64,000 nucleotides of DNA from Ruminococcaceae bacterium HV4-5-B5C (GTDB lineage Bacteria > Bacillota > Clostridia > Oscillospirales > Acutalibacteraceae), in the NCBI GenBank assembly GCA_900184925.1, contig FXYJ02000002.1, forward strand, positions 186,001-250,000, read 5' to 3'. This document shows positions 27,501-36,294 of this stretch, in pieces. Each line of letters opens with the position of its first letter. The first letter of the stretch is position 1. Below the pieces are notes generated by a model, which worked only from the letters and a program-made list of their open reading frames with translations, did no database searches and was not told where the DNA came from. A program made the translations under genes and the position numbers.

Positions 27501-27724
27501 GCATCCGGAAGAGTAAGGCACTTATGGCTATCTATGACAATACCGGCGAGAATGAGAAACTCGCTTTGAGAATACACAAAGCTGTTCTGAAGAATAAAAT
27601 GGCCGGGTTCAGGAGTAATCAGGTCGTGATCCGGCGAATCAAGAAGGCTTTGTATGAAATTTTAAATGATGACTCAGAGGTGGATCGGGTTTATAAGATC
27701 ATCGAGAAGCAGGAGGAATATTAA
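24584..27724 (+). CDS. hsdR: Type I restriction endonuclease subunit
   Basis: A 1046-residue restriction and translocation subunit. Seen: N-terminal PD-(D/E)XK nuclease (Asp135 in RPDLVIYLNG; Glu149 and Lys151 in VIELKK), SF2 translocase with Walker A GSGKT starting at Gly296-Ser, DECH box at Asp411, and the FTGTPLL motif III near 435. Helicase domain 2 is followed by a helical C-terminal domain for binding HsdM. All key residues are present, so it looks active. The ATG lies 15 bp after hsdS behind a GGGGG ribosome binding site. Its stop overlaps the next start (TAATG). Confidence 0.95.
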   Translation: MSIGQPEVVTQEKVIKFFKNPDMLGYQYLGNLADEQNMNIKEDRLRQYLRLKGYSDKLISGAVTQLMRAAGNTSRGVYDANKAVYSLLKYGAKVSETPEEAPKTVYFIDEANPLNNDFAIAEEVTVVEQQEKRPDLVIYLNGIAVAVIELKKSSVSVSTGIRQNLTNQKDTFIQSFFTTMQFCMAGNESEGLRYGTLLTSEKFYMEWKEDGFKEHEDERDSVDVRISHTCASIDKKLLKQIYAMFDKERFIDLIMNFVVFDKGIKKVCRYNQYYGIKRAQHRLKEKKGGIIWHTQGSGKTLTMVWLAKWILTHWGVVNPRVLIVTDRDELDEQIEKTFIGVDENIVRTKSGKDLLNRLNVYDDSLMCSLIHKFGRRGGEATENDYDKYIEELKASLSANFEAKGNTVVFVDECHRTQSGKLHGAMTTIMSNAIFIGFTGTPLLKKDKKTSIEVFGSYIHTYKYNEGVTDGVVLDLRYEYRDIPQDLSSQDRVDQWFDVKTRGLSPRAKAKLKEKWGTMQKVYSSRSRLEKVAWDIIQDFNMKPRLMDGNGNAILVADLIPTACKYYEIFQQMGFKKCAIISSYMPQKGELRTDTVSDEDDTEIFLKYETYLKMLGLDPKNLPAAGLIQSKIEEFEKEAKRKFVEEPANMKLLIVVDKLLTGFDAPPCTYLYIDKRMQDHGLFQAICRVNRLDDNAPKDFGYIVDYKQLFGKLQTAMKDYTSGAFEGYDPEDIRGLVKDRHDEAIAYFEEVYDSIAELCEGVEEPREEIQYIHYFCGVSGQSEENDEIYARLREKLYRLVSSLVRAFAEAKPYLVEDVSSGKLKEYDEKVTFYIELKKTIGTASGDFLDLKAYEPDMRKMIDNYITASDAEKIGDFDDLTLLDFVAQQGKTLTGDGDDGHKEGAAEAIENNIRKKVIEKVTVNPRYYAKMSEILDKLIEERKQGVLDYAEMLEQYIKLAKNVDCPEDNDKYPESIRKSKALMAIYDNTGENEKLALRIHKAVLKNKMAGFRSNQVVIRRIKKALYEILNDDSEVDRVYKIIEKQEEY

Positions 27725-30279
27725 TGCGCATTGTCATCTCCGGCATACCGATTGATGTTCAGAAGAAAAATATAAAAAACATGCACTTGCAGGTGAAACC
27801 GCCCGACGGACATGTTGTGATTTCTGCACCTTTGTCAGTCGACGACAAGGCAATTGAGGCTTATGCCAGAACACAGATAGGATTTATTAAGAAGTCAATC
27901 TCACAGTTTCAAGATCAACCGAGAGCATCAAAGAGGCAGTACGTCTCCGGAGAGACGATATACATCTGGGGAAAGCAATATTTTCTCGTTTTCAAAGCGG
28001 ACAATCAGAAGAACAGCTTTGGAATTCAGAATCAGAACATTGTGCTCTCGATGAGCAGCAAAAGTACCGTAAAACAGCGCGAAGCATATGTCCGTGAGGA
28101 ATATCGAAAACTCCTGAAGGAAGAAATTGAGAAGCGGCTTCCAAAGTGGGAAAAGCAAACTGGCCTGAAATGTGATTCATGGCAGACAAAATATATGGTC
28201 ACAAAATGGGGAGCCTGCAGCACAGATAAGAAAAAACTCTGGTTCAATCTTCAGCTTGCCCAGAAGCCGATGGAATGCCTGGACTACATTATTTTACATG
28301 AATTGACACATCTGATTTCCAGAAAGCATGACACTGCGTTCATTGCAAACATGGACAAGTTTATGCCTTATTGGCGTGACATAAGAAAAGAGCTGAACGA
28401 CAGTAAACTAGACTACTACGAGGCGCAGGATGAAAGCCCTCTGCAGAAGCTTATTGACCGTTCACGCTACGATGACATCCGGGATGTTGTTCTTGCTTAC
28501 CTGCAGGAGGAATATTTCAGTGAAAAACAGAAGCCAGCATTTGCTGATATCGAAATCGAAAATGTAACCCGCATAGAACAATCGGAGGAAGGAGTCATTA
28601 CATTTGATGTGATTACTTCCTGCGATGTTGAGATGCCTTCTCTGTCCCCAAAGGGGCATTTTATAGAATGCTGGCTTAAAATACACTGTCAGGTTACGCT
28701 AGGGATCGAGCTCAGCGATTTCAGAATATTGAGTATCAGTAATTGTGACCCGCAGGAAGAATCAGATAATGACAGATTGTCTGGCGAACTGGTTCCGATT
28801 ATTTCGAGGGATGAATTTGAGAGCGAAGCAGAAAAGTTTTTGCTCCGGTACTATCCGAATGCCTTGGAACATCCTATGCGTGTTCCAATTGATAAAATTG
28901 CGAGTGTAATGGGGCTAAATATTATAGAAGATGCTCCCCTTTCAGATGATCTTACATATTTTGGGACGATAGTATTTGATGATGGGAACATACTTGATCG
29001 GCAACGCAAGATTACAATTCGTAATGCAAAGCGCGGAACGGTTTATCTTGACCCAAGAGTTTCATACGAGCGCTCAGTAGGAACAAAAAGAACGACACTG
29101 ACGCATGAATGCTTCCATTGGCATCGGCATCAACCGTATCACGTTCTCATGAAAATGATAGGCGCAGATGATAACCTTGGTCGCGCTATTCAGTGTCAGA
29201 TAGCGGCTAATGCTACTGATTCCGATAAATGGAATGCTGTCGACTGGATGGAGTGGCAAGCTAAGGGCGTTGCACCGAAAATCCTGATGCCTAAAAAAGC
29301 AACCCGTAACGTGGCAGATAAATTGATAGAAAAATACGGTGGTGTTGATACTACAGATATTACAGCTTATGAGAATATTATTGATGATCTTGCAGAATAC
29401 TTCGATGTATCAAGACAGGCTGCAAAAATTCGTTTGATTGAGCTTGGATATATCAAAGCAGAAGGTGCATACCCGTTTGTGGATGGCCGATATGTTCACG
29501 GCTATTCTTTCAATTCGGAAGCTCTGGAACAGAATCAAACTTTCACTATTTCCTACTCGGATTTGTTTAAAGCATATTGCTTTGACCATGAGTTTAAGAA
29601 GCTAATCGATAGCAGCCTGTTTGCATTTGTTGATGGACATCTTTGCTTTAACAATGAGGAATACATTACTCATGATCAAATTGGGAATGCTGCGCTTACT
29701 CAATACGCGTTAGCGCATATGGATGAATGCTGTGTTGCATTTACCAAGGGATACAGTTATCAGTCCAAGTATCAGGGCACAAGATACTATACGCAGTTCA
29801 TGCGGAATGCCGCGCCGAAGGAGGATCAGATTGAATACTCCTTTGATTTGAACGACCATAATAAGGCATTACTGAACCAGATTCAGAATGCAAAGCGTCG
29901 GTCAGAAGAGCTACGTAGGTATCCTGGCTCGTTTGCCGAGACGCTCATAGCGTTGATGAAGGAGAGGCACATATCGAACAAACAGTTGGCAGACCGTTCT
30001 CTCGTAGGAGAAAAGACGATTCAGAGGTTGCGGAATGATGAAGAATACCTGACTTCCATTCAAACTGTGTTAGCTCTGTGTGTTGGCTTAAATCTTCCAC
30101 TGCCGGAAGCAGAAATGTTTCTTGGTAAGTCGGATTTTAAGTTAAATACCATGAAAAACGAGGGTTATGTATATCAGTGCGTGCTTGCTACTTGTGCAGA
30201 AAATTCGATATACGAAATAAACGAGATGCTGGAGGTAAACGGAATACATCCACTGGGAAGCGACAAGACATTGCAATAA
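27724..30279 (+). CDS. Dual metalloprotease-HTH fusion after hsdR
   Basis: An 851-residue protein with an unusual domain order. Residues 1-240 are an M48/YgjP-like (SprT-related, DUF45) zinc metalloprotease with HELTH at 192-196 and HDTAF downstream. Residues 385-600 contain an ImmA/IrrE-like zinc protease with HECFH at 461-465. Residues 735-790 form an XRE-like helix-turn-helix (ALMKERHISNKQLADRSLVGEKTIQRLR). YgjP-like proteins commonly follow hsdR, and ImmA-type proteases cleave repressors to induce mobile elements or RecF-type responses. A link between restriction and regulated proteolysis is therefore inferred. Its ATG overlaps the hsdR stop, so the two are translationally coupled. AT content and codon use match the hsd genes. 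Confidence 0.85.
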   Translation: MRIVISGIPIDVQKKNIKNMHLQVKPPDGHVVISAPLSVDDKAIEAYARTQIGFIKKSISQFQDQPRASKRQYVSGETIYIWGKQYFLVFKADNQKNSFGIQNQNIVLSMSSKSTVKQREAYVREEYRKLLKEEIEKRLPKWEKQTGLKCDSWQTKYMVTKWGACSTDKKKLWFNLQLAQKPMECLDYIILHELTHLISRKHDTAFIANMDKFMPYWRDIRKELNDSKLDYYEAQDESPLQKLIDRSRYDDIRDVVLAYLQEEYFSEKQKPAFADIEIENVTRIEQSEEGVITFDVITSCDVEMPSLSPKGHFIECWLKIHCQVTLGIELSDFRILSISNCDPQEESDNDRLSGELVPIISRDEFESEAEKFLLRYYPNALEHPMRVPIDKIASVMGLNIIEDAPLSDDLTYFGTIVFDDGNILDRQRKITIRNAKRGTVYLDPRVSYERSVGTKRTTLTHECFHWHRHQPYHVLMKMIGADDNLGRAIQCQIAANATDSDKWNAVDWMEWQAKGVAPKILMPKKATRNVADKLIEKYGGVDTTDITAYENIIDDLAEYFDVSRQAAKIRLIELGYIKAEGAYPFVDGRYVHGYSFNSEALEQNQTFTISYSDLFKAYCFDHEFKKLIDSSLFAFVDGHLCFNNEEYITHDQIGNAALTQYALAHMDECCVAFTKGYSYQSKYQGTRYYTQFMRNAAPKEDQIEYSFDLNDHNKALLNQIQNAKRRSEELRRYPGSFAETLIALMKERHISNKQLADRSLVGEKTIQRLRNDEEYLTSIQTVLALCVGLNLPLPEAEMFLGKSDFKLNTMKNEGYVYQCVLATCAENSIYEINEMLEVNGIHPLGSDKTLQ

Positions 30280-30962
30280 ACTGGGGAATTGACTTTCAGG
30301 CGTTGTTACAGTTCAATGTGCCAGGATTATTTCTTGGATAACTGATTAGGAATGTCGTAATCGGTAGGATGGCACAGAATCAAAATTTGTGAGAGGATTC
30401 TAGACGATGATAAATTCGATGCCACAGTGCGGGATTTGCTACTTGGTGTTGTTTATGGTTGGCTAAGGGAGCAACTACAAAATCGTATATGAAATTCTAT
30501 AAAAATGAGAGCGTGTGTACTTACTTAGAATACACGCTCTCATTTAGCGTCCGCAGGACGCGCAGCCGCACAATTTATTGTGCGATCATAGGGGGTTGGG
30601 GGCGCTGCCACCAACAAGCAATTTCACGGTTTTCGCCGAAGCGAAAAATCGGGAAATCGGCATTGTGGGTCCCACGATGCATTGCTTGCTACAATGTGTT
30701 TGACCCTGAAACAGCATGGAAAATCCATGCTGCACAGCGGCTCATACCTAAGCTACAATGAAGGGGTAATCGGTCTTACGGAGCATTGCTTGAGCTTTCA
30801 CGCTCGTACTGGCAAACTGTAAACCGCCCCCTCATTGCAGCGTTCGATTTACGCAGGTTGAAGCATCGGAGATTTTCCATACATTCGTGTAACTAAGCAA
30901 GCTGAATCGGTAATGGTTGCAGCGGTCACCGATTAGGAATCTTTTTGATTGGAGGACTGCAC
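30280..30962. other. Gene-free region with strong hairpins and IS110 5' flank
   Basis: No credible gene in 683 bp. It contains a hairpin with perfect 14-bp arms at 30503-30516 and 30532-30545, a second (GCGTCC-GCA-GGACGC) at 30547-30561 and a third (CGCACAAT-TT-ATTGTGCG) at 30567-30584, in direct succession. The last 200 bp lead into the IS110 transposase remnant and correspond to the place where IS110 elements encode their bridge RNA. Confidence 0.5.
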
Positions 30963-31410
30963 ATGAAAACGAACACCATAACAGCGGTTGGTATTGATGT
31001 GTCCAAGGGAAAAAGCACGGTCGCCATTCGGAGGCCGGGCGGTGAAATCGTAATGGCACCTTTCACTGTTCTCCACACGGCAGAAGGGCTGGACAAGCTC
31101 ATTGACACGCTTCGCTCGGTAGATGGTGAAATCCGTGTTGTGATGGAGCATACCGGCATTACTGGAGGCCTATCGCTCTGGCGCTGAAGAATGCGGGCTT
31201 TTTCGTCAGCGTCGTGAATGCCATGCTGATCCACGACTTCAGCGACAACTCAATCCGTAAAGTGAAAACAGATCGGGCCGATTCTCTCAAAATTGCAAAC
31301 TACGCCCTGACGTTTTGGCAGGAACTGCGGGATTATTCCGTGGAGGACGAGAACCGGCAACTGCTTAAGATTCAGAGCCGCCTCAGTGCTGCGGAGCTTC
31401 AGATCTGCAA
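30963..31410 (+). pseudogene. IS110-family transposase, frameshifted and truncated
   Basis: N-terminal RuvC-like DEDD part of an IS110 transposase. Frame 1 (30963-31187) carries GIDVSKGKSTVAI and VVMEHTG, with the first Asp and the Glu. After a one-base loss near 31160-31165 the second frame continues with PIALALKNAGFFVSVVNAMLIHDFS and KVKTDRADSLKIANYAL, with the last two Asp. Homology stops near 31410; the helical linker and the Tnp20 domain with the catalytic serine are missing. The element is therefore dead. GGAGG sits ahead of the ATG at 30963. It is a scar in the cargo zone. Confidence 0.8.
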
Positions 31411-31991
31411 AAAAGTATGGCTTTGCAGGTCTATTTGTCATATCCGACTTTCTGTGCTAGAAATCAGAATTGTTTTTCGCGGTTTAGGGCTTGACACCTA
31501 TTTGCAGGTTTGCAGCTTTTATCACTGCATATTTCGGCAATACTTGAACACCGGAAATGGAGGATTTGAGCACAAAAACGGAGGACTTGAACATCATGCC
31601 TATGATACTTGCATACCCATTTATGTCAGTTTACAAGGAAATACACGTAGACCGTGAAACGGGCTGCTGACAACAAGCGGCGAAAGATTACATGTGTATA
31701 TACAGAAACGCAAATTATCTTCTGCCGAAGCATCATCTGCAGAAAGCTCAAAGCAATATTGTGTCCTCTGCGATACTTCCCGGGATTGGAAGACTATGAG
31801 GCTATGACCAAAGAGGAACTCATTGTAATCTTTAGCCGCAATCGGACCTACCGGTTTCATCTGGTAGTGATTCAGTGGAAAAGGAAGAAAAGCAACAGAA
31901 ATTTTAATGCCGATATTGACAATTTGATTTCAGCATGATAAGATGGATAAAGTAATGAATTATTCGTCATTTCTTGAGAAGGATGATTATA
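31411..31991. other. Scar region between the IS110 remnant and tetR
   Basis: 581 bp without a supportable gene. Short translated fragments (for example 24 codons from an ATG at 31596) show no recognisable domain, and a 94-codon open frame at 31654-31938 lacks a ribosome binding site and any family likeness. It appears to be fused debris of older mobile DNA. Confidence 0.45.
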
Positions 31992-32690
31992 TTGCCTTAT
32001 AGACAATCTGAAAAGTCAGAATTACGTAAAGAAACGCGAAAAAAGCATATATTAAGGACTGCGGCAGATGCTTTTTCCTCTAAGGGTTATCATCAGACAT
32101 CGGTAAAAGATATTGCGGATGCCTCCGGAATATCAGTCGGAACCTTTTACCTTTACTTTAAAAACAAGGAAGAAATTTTTGAAAAGCTCTATGATGAAAT
32201 GTGGGCATATATTCTAAGTTTGATTGCATATGCAGAGAAAGATATATCTTATTCCCCTTCTCAGGTTTTAGCACGAACAATAACAGCCAACCTTTGGGGA
32301 TACAAAAGGTTTAATAAACTGTCAAAGATCATGTTGATTGAAGCAATAGGGATAAATCCAAGGTTTCAAGCAAAATATACAGAACTGATGTTAGAGTCAG
32401 TCAGCAGAATGAAGAGCGGATTTTCCCAATTGATGCGTTCTGGTTCAATTCAAATTGCTGATTTAGATGTGGCTGCTACAGCTTACATTGGAGCAGTAAA
32501 TAACGTCATAACCTGTCTGCTGCTTTCAGAAAGAGAATACAATTTAAATAGTTGCGCATATTCTTTGATTATATTCCTCATGCAAGCACTTAATATGGAT
32601 TTTGACCGTACAAATATCAAACATATGATTGATGACATGATAAACGAACTGGAATCCAACCATTTTAAATCACCAACGCAATTATTTTAG
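31992..32690 (+). CDS. TetR-family transcriptional regulator
   Basis: A 232-residue TetR regulator. The DNA-binding domain is intact: RKKHILRTAADAFSSKGYHQTSVKDIADASGISVGTFYLYFKNKEEIF (about residues 14-61), with the HTH at about 33-52. The C-terminal helical domain would bind a small ligand. The start is uncertain: TTG at 31992 has AGAAGG 9 nt upstream and is preferred, while an ATG at 31983 touches that ribosome binding site. A terminator follows. The next gene is an RmlC-like protein with its own ribosome binding site, so the regulator may act on its own promoter or on distant cargo. Confidence 0.8.
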   Translation: MPYRQSEKSELRKETRKKHILRTAADAFSSKGYHQTSVKDIADASGISVGTFYLYFKNKEEIFEKLYDEMWAYILSLIAYAEKDISYSPSQVLARTITANLWGYKRFNKLSKIMLIEAIGINPRFQAKYTELMLESVSRMKSGFSQLMRSGSIQIADLDVAATAYIGAVNNVITCLLLSEREYNLNSCAYSLIIFLMQALNMDFDRTNIKHMIDDMINELESNHFKSPTQLF

Positions 32691-32701
32691 AAAGGTAACA
32701 C

Positions 32702-32760
32702 AATGAGGAAAAGCTTCTATCGAACAACCAGTTTGAGTTCGTTATTTTTCCTCATTTTAT
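32702..32760 (+). terminator. Terminator after tetR
   Basis: Perfect 11-bp stem (AATGAGGAAAA with TTTTCCTCATT) with a 33-nt loop, followed by TTAT. A 19-codon reading frame inside it is judged fortuitous. Confidence 0.5.
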
Positions 32761-32788
32761 AATACTTTCCAAAAGGAGAAGCAGCTTT

Positions 32789-33334
32789 ATGGAGGTTAAG
32801 AGTACAGCCATACAAGAGGTAAAGATTATTGAATATAAAAAAAAGATAGACAGCAGAGGCTTTTCATATCCCATATTAAGCAAAAAAGAATTGGCAAGTG
32901 CCGGAATCAACTTTGATTATACAGAAGAGTTTGTATATTTTTCCGAAAAAGCTGGCACTCTTTATGGAATACACTTTCAGAATGCCCCAAAAGCACAAAC
33001 AAAACTCCTTTACTGTATCGAAGGAAGAGGAATTGATTATGCCGTTGATTTGCGAAAGAACTCCCCTACCTATTTACAATGGGTTAGTGTTGAATTAAGT
33101 GCTGACAATCGAAAACAAATCTATATACCGAAAGGATTCGGGCATGTGTTTATCTCATTGGAAGATAATACAAAAAATGTTATGCGCTTTGATGAACCTT
33201 TTGATCCGCTCTATTCCCGACAGATAGCCTACAATGATCCCGATATAGGAATCAAATATCCCATTGAACCCTCCTTATTAGCATCTCATGATATGAACGC
33301 ACCTTTTTTGTCGGACAGTGATTTGAATTTATAG
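32789..33334 (+). CDS. RmlC-like dTDP-sugar 3,5-epimerase family protein
   Basis: A 181-residue cupin of the RmlC family, which epimerises dTDP-4-keto-6-deoxyglucose in rhamnose and related deoxysugar synthesis. Seen: DSRGFSYPI start (substrate-binding Arg/Gly/Phe), the catalytic-histidine strand GIHFQ near residue 70, KLLYCIEGRGIDYAVDLRKNSPTY with the RG...D pair, and IPKGFGHVFISLEDN (cupin second half). The ATG follows AAGGAG 9 nt upstream. No other rhamnose gene (RmlA, B or D) is in the window, so it is either a stray member of a cluster, a 3-only epimerase, or works with chromosomal enzymes. Confidence 0.8.
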   Translation: MEVKSTAIQEVKIIEYKKKIDSRGFSYPILSKKELASAGINFDYTEEFVYFSEKAGTLYGIHFQNAPKAQTKLLYCIEGRGIDYAVDLRKNSPTYLQWVSVELSADNRKQIYIPKGFGHVFISLEDNTKNVMRFDEPFDPLYSRQIAYNDPDIGIKYPIEPSLLASHDMNAPFLSDSDLNL

Positions 33335-33618
33335 TGGAATTTTGCTGGGAAATTATAGATAGTAATAAGAATAGCGATATAGCGATGGGTCCTATTTGGC
33401 AATCAGGTATCAAAAAATTGTCAGATGTTTCATACTGAAAATGTTGTTACAGAAGCCACTGCGACACTGGCGGTGCACTACATCTTGCGTTTTTTGTTGT
33501 CTTTACCAATTACTTATAATATATCCACTCCTTTGGCAGGAGTTTTGACACTTAAAAGCATATTAGCAAATAATGAGTGACCAGCACAAAATCAATTTAT
33601 TAGGAAAGGAAGATTTTT

Positions 33619-33905
33619 ATGTCTGAGGTTGTTGATTTACTCAGGAATCAAGTAATGATAAGCAACTTGTGTTTCTCGAATAAACCAATTTTTAGTCGGC
33701 GGCATGGCAATGGAGTATTATGGCCTGCGGAAATCAGGCAATGATATTGACTTAGTTGTAAGTGATGAGGATTATCAAACACAGATGCACCATTCTGCCA
33801 AGGCCTCACCAGTTTCAAGCAATATCTTTTTATTGCCGTTCGTATAAGAGGAAAGGATTATGAGCACAACGACCAGTTCGCAGCATTCTCCGAACTTGGC
33901 ATAAT
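33619..33905 (+). pseudogene. Decayed nucleotidyltransferase-like gene
   Basis: A start with a good ribosome binding site (GGAAAGGAAG) opens a frame (MSEVVDLLRNQ) that soon breaks. After a frameshift near 33690 the DNA reads VGGMAMEYYGLRKSGNDIDLVVSDEDYQ, the GG-x-A-x-x-Y-G-x-R-x-S-x-D-x-D active-site signature of a nucleotidyltransferase. Further shifts follow. Only a remnant is left. Whether the parent was a defence-type (AbiEii-like) or a resistance nucleotidyltransferase cannot be told. Confidence 0.6.
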
Positions 33906-34080
33906 GTTTACCTAGCACCCTATAATGGGTGCTTGCAAACAGCATGTATTTTATAATAAGCGAAGAAGACTAATCATGGAATTTATCAGTTGTGGTGAAA
34001 TGAAGAGATTATCGAATCCAAGTGTGGTGTCAAAACAGATATTAAATCCCGAAAATTCCGAAAGCATTCGAGTACTGAAT

Positions 34081-34311
34081 TCATTTATATGGTGAGTCAT
34101 TGAGTAGTCCATGGTCATCTCCATCAGCAAAACGAACAGGATCACCAACACAAAACACTTTCGTTTTATTATCTGCCAATAGTAATTGACCTTTGCCTTG
34201 CAAAGCATACCAGATCTGCTCTGAGGATTCATGGATATGTCTTGGCTGGCAAGTCCCTGCCTCTAAGTGTACCTCGGTAATAGTGTTCCAGCCGCTTTTC
34301 TTTAGAGGCAA
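34081..34311 (-). pseudogene. Cupin-domain fragment
   Basis: About 76 codons of a small cupin (TEVHLEAGTCQPRHIHESSEQIWYALQGKG, with the H-x-H...E metal motif; then VGDPVRFADGDDHGLLNDSPY). The C-terminal strand is lost at a stop directly after NDSPY, no ribosome binding site precedes the frame, and the only start available is TTG. A decayed gene is the likeliest reading; a short functional cupin is possible. Confidence 0.55.
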
Positions 34312-34475
34312 CGTGCTTTATATTGCGGTATAATTCTATCAGCTGATTAAACTGTTGTCAATTCCACCGCGATAGCGGTTTAGTGCAATGATTATCAAGC
34401 GGCCAGCACGAATTCAAATTGGGTTACAAAGTGGCCCAGAGGAACATGAGCGAGATTGATTGAAGGTGAATATTA

Positions 34476-35663
34476 ATGCAAACACCAGTTTTGAAAATGT
34501 TTCCTTCACCCGGCGTAACATTAACTGCTTTAGAAACACAAGGTACTAAAATAAAGACAATAGAATACGGAACACTTACCGATTTTACATCGGGATGCTG
34601 GGCCACCGTTTTAGGACATTGCAGAAAAGAAATCACACAGGCGATAGCAGAAAATGCAGGAAAACTATTTCATCTACATCAGTATTTTGACACGGAACAT
34701 CCGGCTGCACTAGTAAATGAGCTCTCTACGGCGGCAATGCTCAAAGGAAATTTTTCAGGGACATTTTTATCTTCAGGCAGCGATGCAGTTGCGCTCGGAA
34801 TTCTTCTATCGGAGCTCTTGACTTGTCGGAAAAAGAAGCTTTGTTTCTCCATATCTTCATTGGGATCTACAACGGAACTTCGACAACCAAGGGATCCGGC
34901 TAATTGGTGCGATTTAGAAGTGGCGGAGTGCATTTGTTGCAACAGAAACTGCAGCTGCGACATGTGCGGAAAATTTGCGACGATTGATTTTTCCGAGTTT
35001 GCTTGTTTTGTTTTTGAGCCAGGTAACGCAGCCGGAATGGTACTTTGCCCGCCTGAAAAGTTAATTGCCTATCTATCGGAAAAGACCAGAGCGGCAGGTG
35101 GCCTTATTCTTGCAAACGAGGTGACTACCGGATTTGGAAGGACTGGAAAGTGGTTTGGGTTTCAGTATTACAACTATCTTAACACAGACACTCCGGATTT
35201 CATCGCGCTTGGAAAAGGATTAGGAAATGGCTATCCAATTAGTGGCCTGCTTGTGAAGCAAAAATTATCTCACAAAATTCAAGAATCCGGGCTCAAATTT
35301 GTCCAGTCCCATATTAATGACCCTCTCGGATGTATTATTTCGCGTGAAGTGATACGAATTATCCAAAATGAAAACTTGATTGATCGAGGAAACAAGGCAG
35401 GCGCTTATCTACGGTGCAGACTGAGAGAGGTAGCAGAAAGGACAGGTGGAATCGCGGAAATTCGAGGGCGGGGCATGATGAACGTTTTCGTATTGAGCGG
35501 AGCTTTTAAATCAATAGAAGTATTCAAAGAACTTCTTGGATGTGGCTTCTTTACCGAATATTCGGACGAAAAGAACCTAATCCGCCTCTATGCACCTTTA
35601 ATTACGGATGATAATGACATTGACCTGTTTTGCAATGCACTCGAAAAAATTCTGGATAAATAG
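34476..35663 (+). CDS. Class III PLP aminotransferase with Cys cluster
   Basis: A 395-residue class III (acetylornithine/GABA-type) aminotransferase. Seen: substrate-domain start FTSGCWATVLGH; SSGSDAVALG; the pyridine-nitrogen motif reads LANEVTTGFGRTGKW with Asn214 where most members have Asp; and the Schiff-base lysine is Lys247 in IALGKGLGNGYP. Unusually, residues 150-168 hold six cysteines (C-x6-CICC-x3-C-x-C-x2-C), a possible metal site. The Asn may be a subfamily trait; otherwise it would weaken catalysis. The start ATG has GATTGAAGG upstream. Amino donor and acceptor are unknown. Confidence 0.8.
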   Translation: MQTPVLKMFPSPGVTLTALETQGTKIKTIEYGTLTDFTSGCWATVLGHCRKEITQAIAENAGKLFHLHQYFDTEHPAALVNELSTAAMLKGNFSGTFLSSGSDAVALGILLSELLTCRKKKLCFSISSLGSTTELRQPRDPANWCDLEVAECICCNRNCSCDMCGKFATIDFSEFACFVFEPGNAAGMVLCPPEKLIAYLSEKTRAAGGLILANEVTTGFGRTGKWFGFQYYNYLNTDTPDFIALGKGLGNGYPISGLLVKQKLSHKIQESGLKFVQSHINDPLGCIISREVIRIIQNENLIDRGNKAGAYLRCRLREVAERTGGIAEIRGRGMMNVFVLSGAFKSIEVFKELLGCGFFTEYSDEKNLIRLYAPLITDDNDIDLFCNALEKILDK

Positions 35664-36294
35664 TGACCCGCGCAGGTTGTTTTTGGATTGGCCGGAATAG
35701 AGGCGATACAGCTGCTGAGTAACAGAAAATTGAACTTTGCAGAAAGTAAGTTTGCTTAGTTGAAGCTTGCATATGACCACGCTGGCCTTGTTTTGTGTTA
35801 TGAGCATACTCAGAAACGCGTCGGCTAAATTGAACTTCGCAGTTTGAGTAAAGAGTTATCCGAAGTTAGGCGCAAAAAAGCCCAGCCCCAGCAAAGGGCA
35901 TGAGCGTTCCATAAAAGCAAAGCTGCGCAAAACTTCGGATAATTCCATAGCACGAAACCGCGGCTGGTCCCCACCGGCTATGGGGAAAGTATCCCGGGTA
36001 TCTTTCAGATTTTCTCGTAATGGATTCTGACAAAACGACGTTTCAAGAATATTGTTGCAAAATCATGTCTTCATCTGGTAAAACAGGTGCGACAAAGCAA
36101 ACCTGCTCCAAACAGGTTTTTAAAATGTTTTGCGGTTTTTACGTCGGCGGCGAATTGAAAAACGACTCTGCCGAACTTTGTATAATGTTGATTTAATTCT
36201 GATTGCGCGGTATTTTGCATTACATATAAGCGGAATAATGAGTCACCAGAACAAATTATCATTATTTCTAAAACCAGAAAGGAATAAGATCATT
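35664..36294. other. Decayed coding DNA and a direct repeat
   Basis: 631 bp with no intact gene. A protein-like trace reads, across several stops, LLSNRKLNFAESKFA, LAYDHAGLVLCYEHTQKR and IELRSLSKELSEVRRKKAQP, so it is an eroded helical protein, not identified. It ends in the first copy of a 64-bp direct repeat (35937-36001). An upstream reading of the racemase frame from 36130 belongs to this debris. Confidence 0.5.
35937..36001. repeat. Direct repeat, copy 1 of 2
   Basis: About 64 bp shared with 38135-38198: the first 27 bases (GGATAATTCCATAGCACGAA and on to CCGCGG) are identical and the rest about 80 percent. The pair brackets the racemase and nucleotidyltransferase genes. Confidence 0.75.

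Noticed and set aside
31654..31938. 94-codon plus-strand frame in the IS110 scar region
   Set aside because: No ribosome binding site, no recognisable domain, made of fused debris.
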